NCBI RefSeq assembly: GCF_037029465.1
Contig: NZ_JAYMEM010000006.1
Span: 235,266-299,265 of the forward strand
From: Mesoflavibacter sp037029465
GTDB taxonomy: Bacteria; Bacteroidota; Bacteroidia; Flavobacteriales; Flavobacteriaceae
DNA: 64,000 bases
Reading direction: 5' to 3'
The translations under genes and the position numbers were made by a program. The notes under the pieces were generated by a model. The model made no database searches and was not told the origin of the DNA. It saw only the letters and a program-made list of their open reading frames with translations. Position 1 is the stretch's first letter. The number at the start of each line of letters is the position of its first letter. Positions 16,785-27,260 of the stretch are shown piece by piece.

Positions 16785-19070
16785 TTATTGTACTGTTTTA
16801 GATTGGTTGTTTACTATTATTTCTAATGAATCTCCTGAAATTAATTCGAAATTAGACTTGTTTTGAGATATTGTTACTTTAAGAATGGTATCTCTAAAGT
16901 TTACTTTAAAGGAATATGCGTCCCATTCTTTAGGAATTTTTGGCTCAAAATGAAGCTTGTTATCTTTAACACGCATGCCTCCAAAACCTTCGACAATACT
17001 CATCCATGTACCTGCCATACTGGTAATATGTAAACCTTCTTCTACTTCTTTGTTATAATCGTCAAGATCCAAACGCGATGTACGTAAGTAAAACGTATAG
17101 GCTTGTTCCATTTGATTTAGCTTTGCAGCTTGAATACTGTGTACACAAGGTGATAACGAGCTTTCATGTACTGTAAATGGCTCATAAAAATCAAAATGAC
17201 GTTTTAATTCTTCATCTGTAAAATGGTCTTCAAAAAAGTAAAATCCTTGTAAAGTATCTGCTTGTTTGATGTATGGCGAACGTAAAATACGATCCCAACT
17301 CCACTTTTGGTTAATCGGTCTTTGCGTTTTATCTAAATCTGCAACAGTAATTAATTCTTTATCTAAAAAACCATCTTGTTGTAGGTAAACATTATGCTCT
17401 TCGGAATATGGGAAGTACATATTGTCTGCTACTTTTTTCCATTGTGTTAACTCTTGGTCACTAATCTTAGTTTTACCAACAACTCTTTTGTAATCTTCGT
17501 TGTAACCGTTTTCTACTTTATCTAAAGTTTCTAAAGTATAATCTATACACCATTTTGCAATATAGTTAGTGTACCAGTTGTTGTTTACGTTATTTTCATA
17601 CTCATTTGGACCAGTAACACCTAAAATGACATATTTATTTTTATGTGTTGAAAGTGTTGCGCGTTGGTGCCAAAATCTAGCAATACCAATAAGCACTTCT
17701 AATCCCATTTCTGGAATGTATGAAAAATCGCCAGTATATCTGTAGTAATTGAAAATTGCGAATGCTATTGCACCATTTCGATGAATTTCTTCAAAGGTTA
17801 TTTCCCATTCATTATGACATTCTTCACCATTCATGGTTACCATTGGGTAAAGTGCTGCTCCATTTTTAAACCCTAGTTTTTGAGCGTTTTCTATAGCTTT
17901 TTCTAAATGATTATAACGGTATTGCAATAAGTTACGAGCTACTTTTTGATCTTTGGTTGCCATGTAAAACGGTATGCAATACGCTTCTGTATCCCAATAG
18001 GTACTACCGCCATATTTTTCGCCAGTAAATCCTTTTGGACCAATGTTTAATCTAGAATCTTTACCTAAATAGGTTTGGTTAAGTTGAAAGATATTAAATC
18101 TAATACCTTGTTGTGCTTTTACATCGCCATCTATAGTGATATCTGACATCTTCCAAATCTCTGCCCAAGCTTGTTTTTGATCTTCTAAAAGCGTATCAAA
18201 ACCTTTTGTGTTAGCTTTTGACAATGCTGTTTTTGCTGCCTCTATTAATTGATCCTTCTCATAATTTCTATCTACGGTATAACCACCAAACTTTACTAAA
18301 CTTGCAGTTTGATTTTGCTCAACGTTTACATTGTATGAGAATGTAATTATATGTTCTGTTGACGTTGCTTCTGGTGTAATATCTTGCTTTTCATCATTTA
18401 TAAACGCATGAGACTGCATAAAGGTGCAGGTATGAAAATTGGTTTTCATGATATGTGCTTCTATAAATGCTTGATCGTTTATAACTTCAACATTTGTGGT
18501 ATTCCAAAATTTATCGTCCCAATTGGTATCTTCGTTTGTAATACCGCTATCTATATAAGGTTGAAACTGAATAGCTGCGCTTCCGTTTAATGGTTTTACA
18601 TTGAATTTTATCGCGCCAACTTCATCTAAATCTAAACTTAAAAAACGAACGATGTTGACTTCAACTTTTAAATCATTTTGTAGTGTTGCCTCAAAACTTC
18701 TAGATAGCCAGCCTTCTTTCATGTTTAATTCTCTACGAAAGTTGTCTACGCTTTTTGCTTTAAAAAGGTCTAAAGCTTCACCATTAATGGTGACGTTAAT
18801 ACCAATCCAACTTGGTGCGTTAAGTACTTTGGCAAAATATTCTGGGTAACCATTTTTCCACCAACCAACGCGGGTTTTGTCTGGATAATACACACCAGCA
18901 ATGTAACTACCTTGAAAGGTTGGTCCTGAGTATTGCTCTTCAAAATTAGCACGTTGACCCATTGCGCCATTACCGATGCTAAATAAACTTTCGGAAGATT
19001 TTACGCGATCTACGTCAAAACCTTCTTCTATGATTGACCAATTATTTGGTTGTATATAATCTTGATTCAT
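16785..19070 (-). CDS. GH65 disaccharide phosphorylase (maltose phosphorylase likely)
   Basis: 761 residues from the ATG at 19070 (a TTG two codons earlier is possible). There is no signal peptide, so it is cytoplasmic. The central (alpha/alpha)6 barrel carries the general acid Glu in GVTGPNEYEN (about 490). The phosphate-binding HESSLSPCVHS segment (about 640) separates phosphorylases from GH65 hydrolases. It would split maltose with phosphate to glucose and beta-glucose 1-phosphate. The beta-phosphoglucomutase gene directly upstream, 14 bases away, supplies the next step to glucose 6-phosphate, which supports maltose or a related alpha-glucobiose such as trehalose, kojibiose or nigerose. 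Confidence 0.9.
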   Translation of the reverse strand: MNQDYIQPNNWSIIEEGFDVDRVKSSESLFSIGNGAMGQRANFEEQYSGPTFQGSYIAGVYYPDKTRVGWWKNGYPEYFAKVLNAPSWIGINVTINGEALDLFKAKSVDNFRRELNMKEGWLSRSFEATLQNDLKVEVNIVRFLSLDLDEVGAIKFNVKPLNGSAAIQFQPYIDSGITNEDTNWDDKFWNTTNVEVINDQAFIEAHIMKTNFHTCTFMQSHAFINDEKQDITPEATSTEHIITFSYNVNVEQNQTASLVKFGGYTVDRNYEKDQLIEAAKTALSKANTKGFDTLLEDQKQAWAEIWKMSDITIDGDVKAQQGIRFNIFQLNQTYLGKDSRLNIGPKGFTGEKYGGSTYWDTEAYCIPFYMATKDQKVARNLLQYRYNHLEKAIENAQKLGFKNGAALYPMVTMNGEECHNEWEITFEEIHRNGAIAFAIFNYYRYTGDFSYIPEMGLEVLIGIARFWHQRATLSTHKNKYVILGVTGPNEYENNVNNNWYTNYIAKWCIDYTLETLDKVENGYNEDYKRVVGKTKISDQELTQWKKVADNMYFPYSEEHNVYLQQDGFLDKELITVADLDKTQRPINQKWSWDRILRSPYIKQADTLQGFYFFEDHFTDEELKRHFDFYEPFTVHESSLSPCVHSIQAAKLNQMEQAYTFYLRTSRLDLDDYNKEVEEGLHITSMAGTWMSIVEGFGGMRVKDNKLHFEPKIPKEWDAYSFKVNFRDTILKVTISQNKSNFELISGDSLEIIVNNQSKTVQ

Positions 19071-19084
19071 TGTCAATGACTAAT

Positions 19085-19741
19085 TTATCTTTTTATTAAT
19101 TTGTCTATAAACGCAGTGTCTATTTCGGTAAAATCTGAAAAGACATAATCTGCTTCGTGTAGTACACTTTTTTCTCCTATCCCGATAGAAATCATATTTG
19201 CTGTATTTGCAGCTTGTACACCAGCTACCGAGTCTTCAAAAACAATACAGTCTTCTGGTTTTATGCTTAATGCTTTTGCTGCAATTAAAAATACTTCTGG
19301 ATCTGGTTTTGCTTTGCTTACATCATTGCCATCTACAATAGCATCAAACTGCTTTAATAGATCTACTTTTTCAAGAATTTGACGTGCGTTTTTACTTGCC
19401 GATCCTAAAGAAATAGGTTGATTTTGTTCTTTTAAATAGTTTAAAACTTTTGGTACATCGGGAAGAATTTCGTCGTGATTCATTTTAGCGATAAAGCTTA
19501 AATAATCATCATTTTTTGAAGCCATTAAGGCATTAAATTTGTCTTCGGAAATGGTTTTATTTCCCCATGCTAATATTTTTTCAAGAGATTTAACTCTGCT
19601 TACACCTTTAAGTTGTTCGTTTTGTTCGTGCGAAAAATCGATACCAATACTTTTTGCTAGTTTTTGCCAAGCTAAAAAGTGATATTTTGCTGTGTCTACG
19701 ATAACACCATCTAAATCGAATATGAAGCCTTTTTTATTCAT
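19085..19741 (-). CDS. pgmB: Beta-phosphoglucomutase
   Basis: 218 residues of the HAD superfamily. The nucleophile motif FDLDGVIVDTA (about 8-18) is followed by a helical cap, SLGSASKN (motif II, about 115), Lys in SKAKPDPE (motif III) and the acidic motif IVFEDSVAGVQAA (about 168-180). It turns beta-glucose 1-phosphate into glucose 6-phosphate through an aspartyl phosphate. It lies between the MFS importer (one base gap) and the GH65 phosphorylase that makes its substrate. Confidence 0.92.
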   Translation of the reverse strand: MNKKGFIFDLDGVIVDTAKYHFLAWQKLAKSIGIDFSHEQNEQLKGVSRVKSLEKILAWGNKTISEDKFNALMASKNDDYLSFIAKMNHDEILPDVPKVLNYLKEQNQPISLGSASKNARQILEKVDLLKQFDAIVDGNDVSKAKPDPEVFLIAAKALSIKPEDCIVFEDSVAGVQAANTANMISIGIGEKSVLHEADYVFSDFTEIDTAFIDKLIKR

Positions 19742-19742
19742 C

Positions 19743-21116
19743 TTAATTGTCTTCTATTTGATATGTAATTGCATTTTTATTTGTGATTAACAGATTGCAA
19801 AGCCCAGCTATTACTAAACTTACACCTGCAACTGTCATTGCGTTTATGGCTTCTTCACCTAACAGTCCTGAGATAAAATTAATCCCACCAAGTGCAGCAA
19901 TAATTTGAGGTATTACAATAAACATGTTGAATATTCCCATAATTACACCCATTTTCTTAGGATCTACGCTACTAGATAACATAGCGTAAGGCATAGAAAG
20001 GATACTTCCCCATGCAAAACCAACTAGAATAAAGCAGTATTTTAAAGTTTCTGGTGTCGCAACATTCATCATTAAAAAACCTATACCTCCTAACATTAAA
20101 GAGCCCATATGGACAAACTTTCTGTTAATACGTCTTTTTGAAGTATAAAAAGTTAGTAATAATGCGAATGCCATAGATGACAATCCATAAATACCCATTG
20201 CCGAACCGACTAAATTTGAGGACTTTTGAAATGCTGTGTTTGCGGTATCAAAAGCTAATTTTTGTGCATTGTCTGCCATATCAAAAGCAGCTTCTAATGG
20301 TGCTGGTGTATTAAACACGTGCTCTGTAAGTGCTGGGTTGGCTAAACTCCACATTGTAAAAAACGCAAACCACGAAAAGAATTGGATAACACCAAGTTTT
20401 TTCATGGTTGTTGGCATACTACCAATGTTGTTAGTTATGTCTTTTATGAAATTGCTTTTTTGAGCTTTTTCGCGCTCAAACGCTTCCATATCTTCTGGAG
20501 GATATTCTGAAGTTGTAAAAATGGTATATAATACGCTTAGTAAAAAAACAAAAGCTCCGATAGCAAAAGCGACTTTTACAGTGTCTGTTATGACACCAGA
20601 ATCTGCAGAGTCACTAACACCAAATTGAGATACCATCCAAGGTAAGTTACTTGCTATCCATGTACCAATACCAATGATTAATGTTTGAACAACAAAACCA
20701 TAAGAGCGTTGAGAATCTGGTAACTTATCTGCAACTAAAGCTCTAAATGGCTCCATAGACACATTAATTGATGCATCTAAAATCCATAAAAAACCAGCTG
20801 CTATCCAAAGTGCAGGCGAGTAAGGCACAAAAAATAAGGCTAAAGAGCTTAAAATAGCTCCGATTAAAAAGTAAGGTCTACGCCTTCCTAGTTTTGGGTG
20901 CCAAGTCCTATCACTTAAATATCCAATAATTGGCTGAACTAAAAGTCCAGTTAACGGTGCTGCAATCCATAATAAAGGGATTTCATCTTTAGCTGCGCCT
21001 AATGTTTGAAAAATTCTAGACATGAAGCCTCCTTGCAAGGCAAAGCCGAATTGAATCCCGAGAAAACCAAAACTCATGTTCCAGATTTCCCAAAATCCTA
21101 ACTTTTGTTTTTTCAT
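19743..21116 (-). CDS. MFS/GPH-type sugar transporter, probably maltose importer
   Basis: 457 residues with 12 predicted membrane helices. The N-terminal FWEIWNMSFGFLGIQFGFALQ and the loop GYLSDRTWHPKLGRRRPYF (a GxxxDRxxxxxGRRRP MFS motif A form) are typical of the SLC45/GPH-like maltose and sucrose symporters of Bacteroidota. First gene of the leftward operon, so it would import the disaccharide that GH65 then splits. A 132-bp gap separates it from lacI and contains a 16-base sequence shared with the susC upstream region. Confidence 0.88.
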   Translation of the reverse strand: MKKQKLGFWEIWNMSFGFLGIQFGFALQGGFMSRIFQTLGAAKDEIPLLWIAAPLTGLLVQPIIGYLSDRTWHPKLGRRRPYFLIGAILSSLALFFVPYSPALWIAAGFLWILDASINVSMEPFRALVADKLPDSQRSYGFVVQTLIIGIGTWIASNLPWMVSQFGVSDSADSGVITDTVKVAFAIGAFVFLLSVLYTIFTTSEYPPEDMEAFEREKAQKSNFIKDITNNIGSMPTTMKKLGVIQFFSWFAFFTMWSLANPALTEHVFNTPAPLEAAFDMADNAQKLAFDTANTAFQKSSNLVGSAMGIYGLSSMAFALLLTFYTSKRRINRKFVHMGSLMLGGIGFLMMNVATPETLKYCFILVGFAWGSILSMPYAMLSSSVDPKKMGVIMGIFNMFIVIPQIIAALGGINFISGLLGEEAINAMTVAGVSLVIAGLCNLLITNKNAITYQIEDN

Positions 21117-21178
21117 TTATAGTATGATTAAATTTATACTATTTGATAAGCTGAAAAAACCTATCAAAACTTAAAGGT

Positions 21179-21194
21179 GAGAAGTAAAAATATA
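21179..21194. promoter_or_regulatory. Shared 16-mer upstream of the sugar transporter operon
   Basis: GAGAAGTAAAAATATA, identical to bases 22521-22536 upstream of susC. The two copies lie on either side of lacI, each 40 to 80 bases before a divergent target operon, a place where a common regulator could bind. AT-rich composition makes chance possible. Confidence 0.4.
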
Positions 21195-21248
21195 AGTTTT
21201 GATTGCCGTAAAGATAAAAAACATTTTAAGATTTTATGTTAAAAAATC

Positions 21249-22289
21249 TTATTTTGTAGATTCTCTTTCTATTAAATCGGTTTGAATTGTAAAGGTTTCG
21301 AAAATATCCTCTTCGTCTTCTCTTTCTAGATTATTAATTAAAAGCTCTGCTGCTTTTTCTCCCATTTTACTAGCATGCTGACTTACAGTTGTTAAACTTG
21401 GTACTGCATGTTTAGACAATACTCCATCTGTAAAACCAATAACTTGAAGGCTTTCCGGAATTTTTATTTTTAATTTTCTTGCAACTTTCATGGCTGTAAT
21501 TGCATAAATCTCATTAACCGCGATTATTCCATCAAGGCTTTTGTTTGCTTTGAAGAAGCTTTCTATTTCTTTTTCTAGACTTTCAAGGTTTTCTTCTGAA
21601 AGTTTTTCGTCATCTACTTTTAAAATCAAATCGGCTTCAGGGAAAATCTCATGATCTTCTAAAGCTTTTAAATAACCTTGAGTTCTTAATTTCCCTACGT
21701 TTATATAGTCTTTCGTTGTAATTAAACCAATGTTTTTACATCCATTTTCAATAAGTTTATTAGTAGCTTTTACTGCGCCTTCAAAATCATCAACAATGAC
21801 TTTGTCACAGTTAATTTCATTAATAACACGGTCAAACATTACTACTGGCATACCTTGATTAATGGTTTCAGTTAAATGATGATAATCTTGCAGTAACATC
21901 GTTTCTTTTGAAACTGAAAGAATAAATCCATCAATGCTACCATTGGCAAGCATTTCCATGTTTATGACTTCATTAGAAAAAGACTCGTTAGACAAACCGA
22001 CAATAACATTATAACCTCTACTTAACGCTTGTTTTTCTATACCGCTTATGACTTTAGAAAAGAAATGATGCACAATCTCTGGAATGATTACTCCTATAGT
22101 TTTTGTCTTTCTATTTTTTAAACTTAGAGCAATATTATTAGGTCTATAATTATATAGCTTTGCAAACGCTTGTACCTTTTGACGCGTGTCTTCACTAATC
22201 TCAATACTATTTTTTAATGCTTTTGAAACAGTAGATATTGAGACATCTAATTCTTTGGCTATTTGTTTTAAAGTTACTTTTTTCTTCAT
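21249..22289 (-). CDS. LacI-family transcriptional regulator of the alpha-glucan locus
   Basis: 346 residues. An N-terminal LacI helix-turn-helix (VTLKQIAKELDVSISTVSKAL, 5-25) and hinge helix (NNIALSLKNRKTKTIGV) precede a periplasmic-binding-protein-like effector domain to the end. Proteins of this family bind palindromes and release or bind them according to a sugar ligand. It sits between the transporter operon and the susC operon, so maltose or an oligomer is the likely ligand and both operons the likely targets. Confidence 0.9.
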   Translation of the reverse strand: MKKKVTLKQIAKELDVSISTVSKALKNSIEISEDTRQKVQAFAKLYNYRPNNIALSLKNRKTKTIGVIIPEIVHHFFSKVISGIEKQALSRGYNVIVGLSNESFSNEVINMEMLANGSIDGFILSVSKETMLLQDYHHLTETINQGMPVVMFDRVINEINCDKVIVDDFEGAVKATNKLIENGCKNIGLITTKDYINVGKLRTQGYLKALEDHEIFPEADLILKVDDEKLSEENLESLEKEIESFFKANKSLDGIIAVNEIYAITAMKVARKLKIKIPESLQVIGFTDGVLSKHAVPSLTTVSQHASKMGEKAAELLINNLEREDEEDIFETFTIQTDLIERESTK

Positions 22290-22576
22290 CTTAAATATTG
22301 TAAATCAAGCAGTTTTACTTGTTTTTGTATTGAGAATTTATTAATATAATGGCTTAAAATTAAAAACATACGATTAAAAGCTGGTCAAAAATGCTATTTT
22401 TATAAAATTTCTACTTCAATTCTATTAAATAAACAAAAGTTTTCAACACGAAAACGTTTGAGTTACCTGTTAACAAGATAGTTACAGGAAATTAACATAA
22501 ATTTTACATAATTTTATATCGAGAAGTAAAAATATACTTAAAAAATAGACTAATAAAATAATTTAATAGCAATTGT
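22290..22576. promoter_or_regulatory. Divergent control region between lacI and susC
   Basis: 287 bases without a gene. It contains the LacI-type palindromic core AAACGTTT (22452-22459, inside CGAAAACGTTTGAG) and a hairpin CCTGTTAAC/GTTACAGG (22467-22490). The 16-mer GAGAAGTAAAAATATA at 22521-22536 is shared with the transporter promoter region. In this copy the inner AAGTA/TACTT arms form a 16-bp imperfect palindrome. No clean TTG-N19-TAnnTTTG was found, which fits regulated expression. Confidence 0.5.
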
Positions 22577-25500
22577 ATGAAAACAATTTTTAAAGGGTTA
22601 TTGTTTGTTTTTATTCTGATTCCATCCTTAATGATGGCACAGAGTACTGTAACTGGTACAGTTATAGAGCAAGCAACTTCATTACCCTTACCAACAGTTA
22701 ATGTTTTAATAAAAAACACAACTAAAGGTACAGTCACGGATTTTGACGGTAATTATAACTTACAGGCTAATAACGGTGACGTTTTAGTTTTTTCTTATGT
22801 AGGTTTTCTTACACAAGAAGTCGCTTATACAGGTCAAGCAAGAATTGACGTAGCTTTAGTTGAAGATTCAGCCCAACTAGAAGAGGTTGTAATTATTGGA
22901 TATGGTAGTGTTAAAAAGGAAGATTTAACAGGATCTGTAGATGTTGTTTCTTCTGACGATTTTAATAAAGGAGCTATTCAGTCTACAGACCAATTACTTC
23001 AAGGTAAAGCTGCTGGTGTGAGAATTACAGACAGTGGTGGATCTCCTGACTCAGCTCCTAATATTAGAATTAGAGGTGGAGCGTCTTTAAATGCAGATAG
23101 TAGCCCATTAATAGTAATTGACGGTATACCTGTTGGCACACAAAACCCTGCAGGTGTTAGCAACCCGCTATCTTTAGTTAACCCTAATGATGTAGAAAGT
23201 TTTACTATTTTAAAAGATGCATCTGCAACTGCAATTTATGGTTCTCGTGCCTCTAACGGTGTTATCATAATTACTACAAAAAGAGGAACATCTGGTGCTC
23301 CTCAATTTAACTTTTCAACAACAGTAACAGCAAGTAGCGCTGGAGAAGGTATAGATATGATGGATAGCGATAGCTATGTTAGATTCATTCAAGAATATCA
23401 TCCAGATTTAGTGAGTAGTTTAGGTGTGCCTGTAGGTTCTGTAACAACAAACGAACCTGTGAGTTATATTTTAAATACTCCTGATGGGGATAGAGCTATT
23501 TATGACACTAATTGGAGAGATGCTATTACAAGAACAGCTTTTACTTCTAATACTAATTTTTCTGCTAGAGCTAATTTAGGTGAAAATATTCCATTTAGAG
23601 CTTCTATAGGTTACAACAATGCTCAAGGAGTTGTTAGAACAGATGATTATGAGAGATTTAGCGCTTCTTTTAGATTATCACCTAAATTATTAGATGATAA
23701 TTTAAAAATTGACACAAATGCAAAATTTACTTGGGCAGATAAAAATGCAACAGATGCTGGTGGTGCTTTAGGAGGTGCTTTAATATTTGACCCAACTAAG
23801 CCTATTTACAACACTTCAGGTATTTTTAATGGTTTTTATACTAACTTAAACACTACAAACCCTAATTTAATAGATGGTCAATATAATCCTCTTGCATTAT
23901 TAGAGCAACGTAATAGACCTGAAAAAGCTTTTAGATTTTTAGGAAACATTGAGTTTGATTATACAATGCCATTTTTACCAGAGCTTAAAGCTGTAGTAAA
24001 TGTTGGTTTAGATGCTTCTAGATCTAAAATTAGCGAAACTTTTGGAGAAGGCGCATTAGCTACCTATAGATTAGATGAAAATGGTCTAGGAGTATTTAAC
24101 CCAGGGTTAAACTATGCTGAAAGGCAACATATAACAAATACAACTTTTGATGCCTATCTAAAATATGCTAAAAACCTAGAAGGCTCTTTTATTAACAATT
24201 ATGATATTCAACTAGGATATGCTTATCAAAACTTTAAAACTGATGGAAACAAAGACATCTTTAGCTATGCTGCAACACAAGAAGAAGTTGATGATTTTAA
24301 TGCAGAAATAGGTAGTCGTTATCTTGTTTTTAACCCTAATAATCCTAATAACAGATATTATAACACTCAAAACTTACAATCATTCTTTGCTAGATCAAAC
24401 ATCAGTATTCAAAATAAATATCTTATAACATTATCCTTAAGAGCAGATGCTTCTTCTTTATTTGTATTTGATGATATTTGGGGAGATAATGTATGGGGAC
24501 TATTCCCTTCTGCAGCGCTAGCTTGGAAAGTAAAAGAAGAGAACTTTCTTAAAGATGTAAGTTTTGTTGATGATCTTAAATTAAGATTAGGATGGGGTAA
24601 AACTGGACAACAAAATATTACAGGTGTTTCTGGATTCTATCCTACTAGTCCTTTATTTTCTGTCGGTAGTCAAAACAGTCAATATTTACCTGGCTACAAT
24701 TTATATTCTGCTAATGCATTTCAAACAGGCTTAACTTGGGAGAAAACAACTACATTAAACGCAGGTATAGATTTTGCCTTTTTTAATAATAGACTTATTA
24801 CTGGTAGTTTTGATATTTTTAGAAGAGAAACAACAGATTTATTATCTAGAGTAAGTTTACCTCCTGGTCAAGCACTTACAGATAGTTTTATTAAAAACGT
24901 AGGTAGCACTGAAAGTGAAGGTTTTGAATTTAATTTAAATTTAAATGCCATTCAAAAAGAAGATATAGGCTTAAGTATCAACGGTAACATCTCTTATGCT
25001 AAAACTGAAGTTACTGATTTAGGAGGTATAAACAGATTAAATATTGGTGGTCAATTATTAAATACTGGATCTAATTTATTATTTAACTTAGTAGGTGAAG
25101 AGCCTTATCAAGCTGGCGTATTCAAACAAGTATATGATACCGATGGAAACCCAATACCAAATGCTTTTGTTGACTTAAATGGTGATAACCAAATTACAGA
25201 AGAGGATAAATATTACACATCTTTAAGGCCTAATTGGAATTTTGGATTTGGACTAAACTTTAATTACAAAAATTGGGATTTTGGCACAACTTTTAGAGGC
25301 CAATTAGATGGAAAAGTTTATGACTTAAACGCTTTACGTTTTGGATTTACAGAAAGTGCAGCTCCTAACAATAATACTAGTATCTCTAATGTACTTAATT
25401 TTTATAATGGGGCTGCTAACCCTGCTTTTCAAGATGCTAACGGAAACATACAGTTCTCTGATTATTTCTTAAAAGATGCAGCATTTATGAGATGTGAAAA

Positions 25501-25690
25501 TATTGTTGTAGGTTATAATTTTCCTAATAACTTTATAAAAAACACTAATATGAGACTTTATGCTTCAGTTAATAATCCATTCATAATTACAAATTATGAT
25601 GGTCAAGACCCTGAACAATTTGGAGGTATAGATGGGGCATTTTACCCAAGACCGACAGCTTATACATTTGGTGTGAATTTAGATTTTTAA
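22577..25690 (+). CDS. susC: SusC/RagA-family TonB-linked outer-membrane transporter
   Basis: 1037 residues. After the signal peptide (ends near MMAQ) comes a CarboxypepD_reg-like beta-sandwich (TVTGTVIEQATSLPLPTVNVLIKNT). A TonB-box region and plug with the SusC signature follow (SSDDFNKGAIQSTDQLLQGKAAGV and IRIRGGASL), then a 22-strand barrel ending in aromatic LDF. It forms the outer-membrane channel closed by SusD and powered by TonB-ExbBD for import of malto-oligosaccharides. SusD starts five bases after its stop. Confidence 0.95.
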   Translation: MKTIFKGLLFVFILIPSLMMAQSTVTGTVIEQATSLPLPTVNVLIKNTTKGTVTDFDGNYNLQANNGDVLVFSYVGFLTQEVAYTGQARIDVALVEDSAQLEEVVIIGYGSVKKEDLTGSVDVVSSDDFNKGAIQSTDQLLQGKAAGVRITDSGGSPDSAPNIRIRGGASLNADSSPLIVIDGIPVGTQNPAGVSNPLSLVNPNDVESFTILKDASATAIYGSRASNGVIIITTKRGTSGAPQFNFSTTVTASSAGEGIDMMDSDSYVRFIQEYHPDLVSSLGVPVGSVTTNEPVSYILNTPDGDRAIYDTNWRDAITRTAFTSNTNFSARANLGENIPFRASIGYNNAQGVVRTDDYERFSASFRLSPKLLDDNLKIDTNAKFTWADKNATDAGGALGGALIFDPTKPIYNTSGIFNGFYTNLNTTNPNLIDGQYNPLALLEQRNRPEKAFRFLGNIEFDYTMPFLPELKAVVNVGLDASRSKISETFGEGALATYRLDENGLGVFNPGLNYAERQHITNTTFDAYLKYAKNLEGSFINNYDIQLGYAYQNFKTDGNKDIFSYAATQEEVDDFNAEIGSRYLVFNPNNPNNRYYNTQNLQSFFARSNISIQNKYLITLSLRADASSLFVFDDIWGDNVWGLFPSAALAWKVKEENFLKDVSFVDDLKLRLGWGKTGQQNITGVSGFYPTSPLFSVGSQNSQYLPGYNLYSANAFQTGLTWEKTTTLNAGIDFAFFNNRLITGSFDIFRRETTDLLSRVSLPPGQALTDSFIKNVGSTESEGFEFNLNLNAIQKEDIGLSINGNISYAKTEVTDLGGINRLNIGGQLLNTGSNLLFNLVGEEPYQAGVFKQVYDTDGNPIPNAFVDLNGDNQITEEDKYYTSLRPNWNFGFGLNFNYKNWDFGTTFRGQLDGKVYDLNALRFGFTESAAPNNNTSISNVLNFYNGAANPAFQDANGNIQFSDYFLKDAAFMRCENIVVGYNFPNNFIKNTNMRLYASVNNPFIITNYDGQDPEQFGGIDGAFYPRPTAYTFGVNLDF

Positions 25691-25694
25691 AAAT

Positions 25695-27245
25695 ATGACT
25701 ATGAAAAAATTAATATTAACATTTTTTGGATTGGCGTTAATTGTAACAATTACGTCATGTGTAAATGATCTAGACACAGAACCAAAAGTAGAATTAACTC
25801 TACAACAGCTATTAGATCAAGACCCAAATGCAGTAGAAGGTCTTTTATCAAGACTATACGCTTCTTTTGCATTATCAGGACCAAATGGTCCAGGAAGCTC
25901 TGATGTATCTGATGATCCAGGTGAGTCTCCTTTCTTAAGAGGTATTATAAACTTACAAGACTTTACCGCAGACGGTATGAAAAACCGTTGGGGAGATGAT
26001 GGTTTAGACCAATTAACAACAACCTCTCAATGGACAAGTAACAACAAGTTTTTTAGATACTTATATAATCGTGCATACTACACTATTCCACAATGTAACA
26101 ACCTATTAACTGTACTACCTAATGCAGGTGTAGAAATCCCAGAATCTATTCAAAGTGAAGTAAGATTTTTAAGAGCTTTAGCTTACTATTATTTAATAGA
26201 TACATTTGGAAAAGGAGTTTTAGTTACTGAAGAAAACTCAGGTTCTTCAGATTTTTTACCTGAAGCTTCAAGAGAAGAACTTTTTAACTTTGTCGAAGCT
26301 GAATTATTAGCAATAGAACCAACAATTGGTAATGATAATGGTTATGGTAGAGCAAACACCTATGTAGTAGATATGTTATTAGCAAAATTGTATATAAATG
26401 CAGAAGTATACACTGGAACTGCTATGTATACAGAAGCAGCAACTTATATCAATAAAATAATAAATGAAGGTGGTTATCAATTAGAAGAAAATTTTGTTCA
26501 AAATTTCTCTGGAGACAATCATGTTTCTAATGAAATTATTTACCCACTAATTGCAGACGCAGTAAATAGTCAAAGCTTTGGTAACACTACATACATTGTA
26601 AATGGTAATTTAAGTCCTGATACTATTCCTATCTTAGAATTTGGCGCTGCCGAAGGTTGGCAAGGTCACAGAGCAACAGAAGCTTGGTATGGTCTATTTG
26701 GAGATTTAAATACATCTAATGATATTAGAGCAAGTTTATTCTGGACGGATGGTCACAATTACACTATGACAGATTACAGAGAATGGACAGATGGTTATCC
26801 TTCAATTAAGTTTAGAAACAACGATTTTAACGAAACACCTACAACAGGAACTTCATTCTCAGGAACAGATTTCCCGCTTTATAGACTTGCAGATGTATAT
26901 TTAATGTATGCAGAATGTGCTTTAAGAGGTGCTTCTAACACAAACATGAATGATGCTTTAACATATGTTAATTTAGTTAGAGATAGAGCTAATGCAGATT
27001 TAATAAATATGTCAGATTTAACATTAGATTTTATTATAGACGAAAGAGCTAGAGAATTAAACCTAGAAGGACATAGAAGAACTGACCTTATTAGATTTGG
27101 TATGTTTACAGGTGGAAGCTACTTATGGCCTTGGAAAGGTAACACCTTAAACGGTACATCTATACCCGATTCTTATAGATTATTCCCTATACCACAATCT
27201 GCTTTAGACGCTAATCCTAATTTACAACAAAACCCTGGTTACTAA
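25695..27245 (+). CDS. susD: SusD/RagB-family glycan-binding lipoprotein
   Basis: 516 residues; the ATG at 25701 is an equally good start. Lipobox TITSC with Cys near 22. SusD family features follow: N-terminal TPR-like helices, SEVRFLRALAYYYLIDTFGKG (about 155-175) and C-terminal LYRLADVYLMYAECAL, ELNLEGHRRTDLIRFG and IPQSALDANPNLQQNPGY. It is the surface lid of SusC that holds alpha-glucan. Directly followed by the SusE-like gene at 15 bases. Confidence 0.95.
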   Translation: MTMKKLILTFFGLALIVTITSCVNDLDTEPKVELTLQQLLDQDPNAVEGLLSRLYASFALSGPNGPGSSDVSDDPGESPFLRGIINLQDFTADGMKNRWGDDGLDQLTTTSQWTSNNKFFRYLYNRAYYTIPQCNNLLTVLPNAGVEIPESIQSEVRFLRALAYYYLIDTFGKGVLVTEENSGSSDFLPEASREELFNFVEAELLAIEPTIGNDNGYGRANTYVVDMLLAKLYINAEVYTGTAMYTEAATYINKIINEGGYQLEENFVQNFSGDNHVSNEIIYPLIADAVNSQSFGNTTYIVNGNLSPDTIPILEFGAAEGWQGHRATEAWYGLFGDLNTSNDIRASLFWTDGHNYTMTDYREWTDGYPSIKFRNNDFNETPTTGTSFSGTDFPLYRLADVYLMYAECALRGASNTNMNDALTYVNLVRDRANADLINMSDLTLDFIIDERARELNLEGHRRTDLIRFGMFTGGSYLWPWKGNTLNGTSIPDSYRLFPIPQSALDANPNLQQNPGY

Positions 27246-27260
27246 TTAAAAATTGAAACA

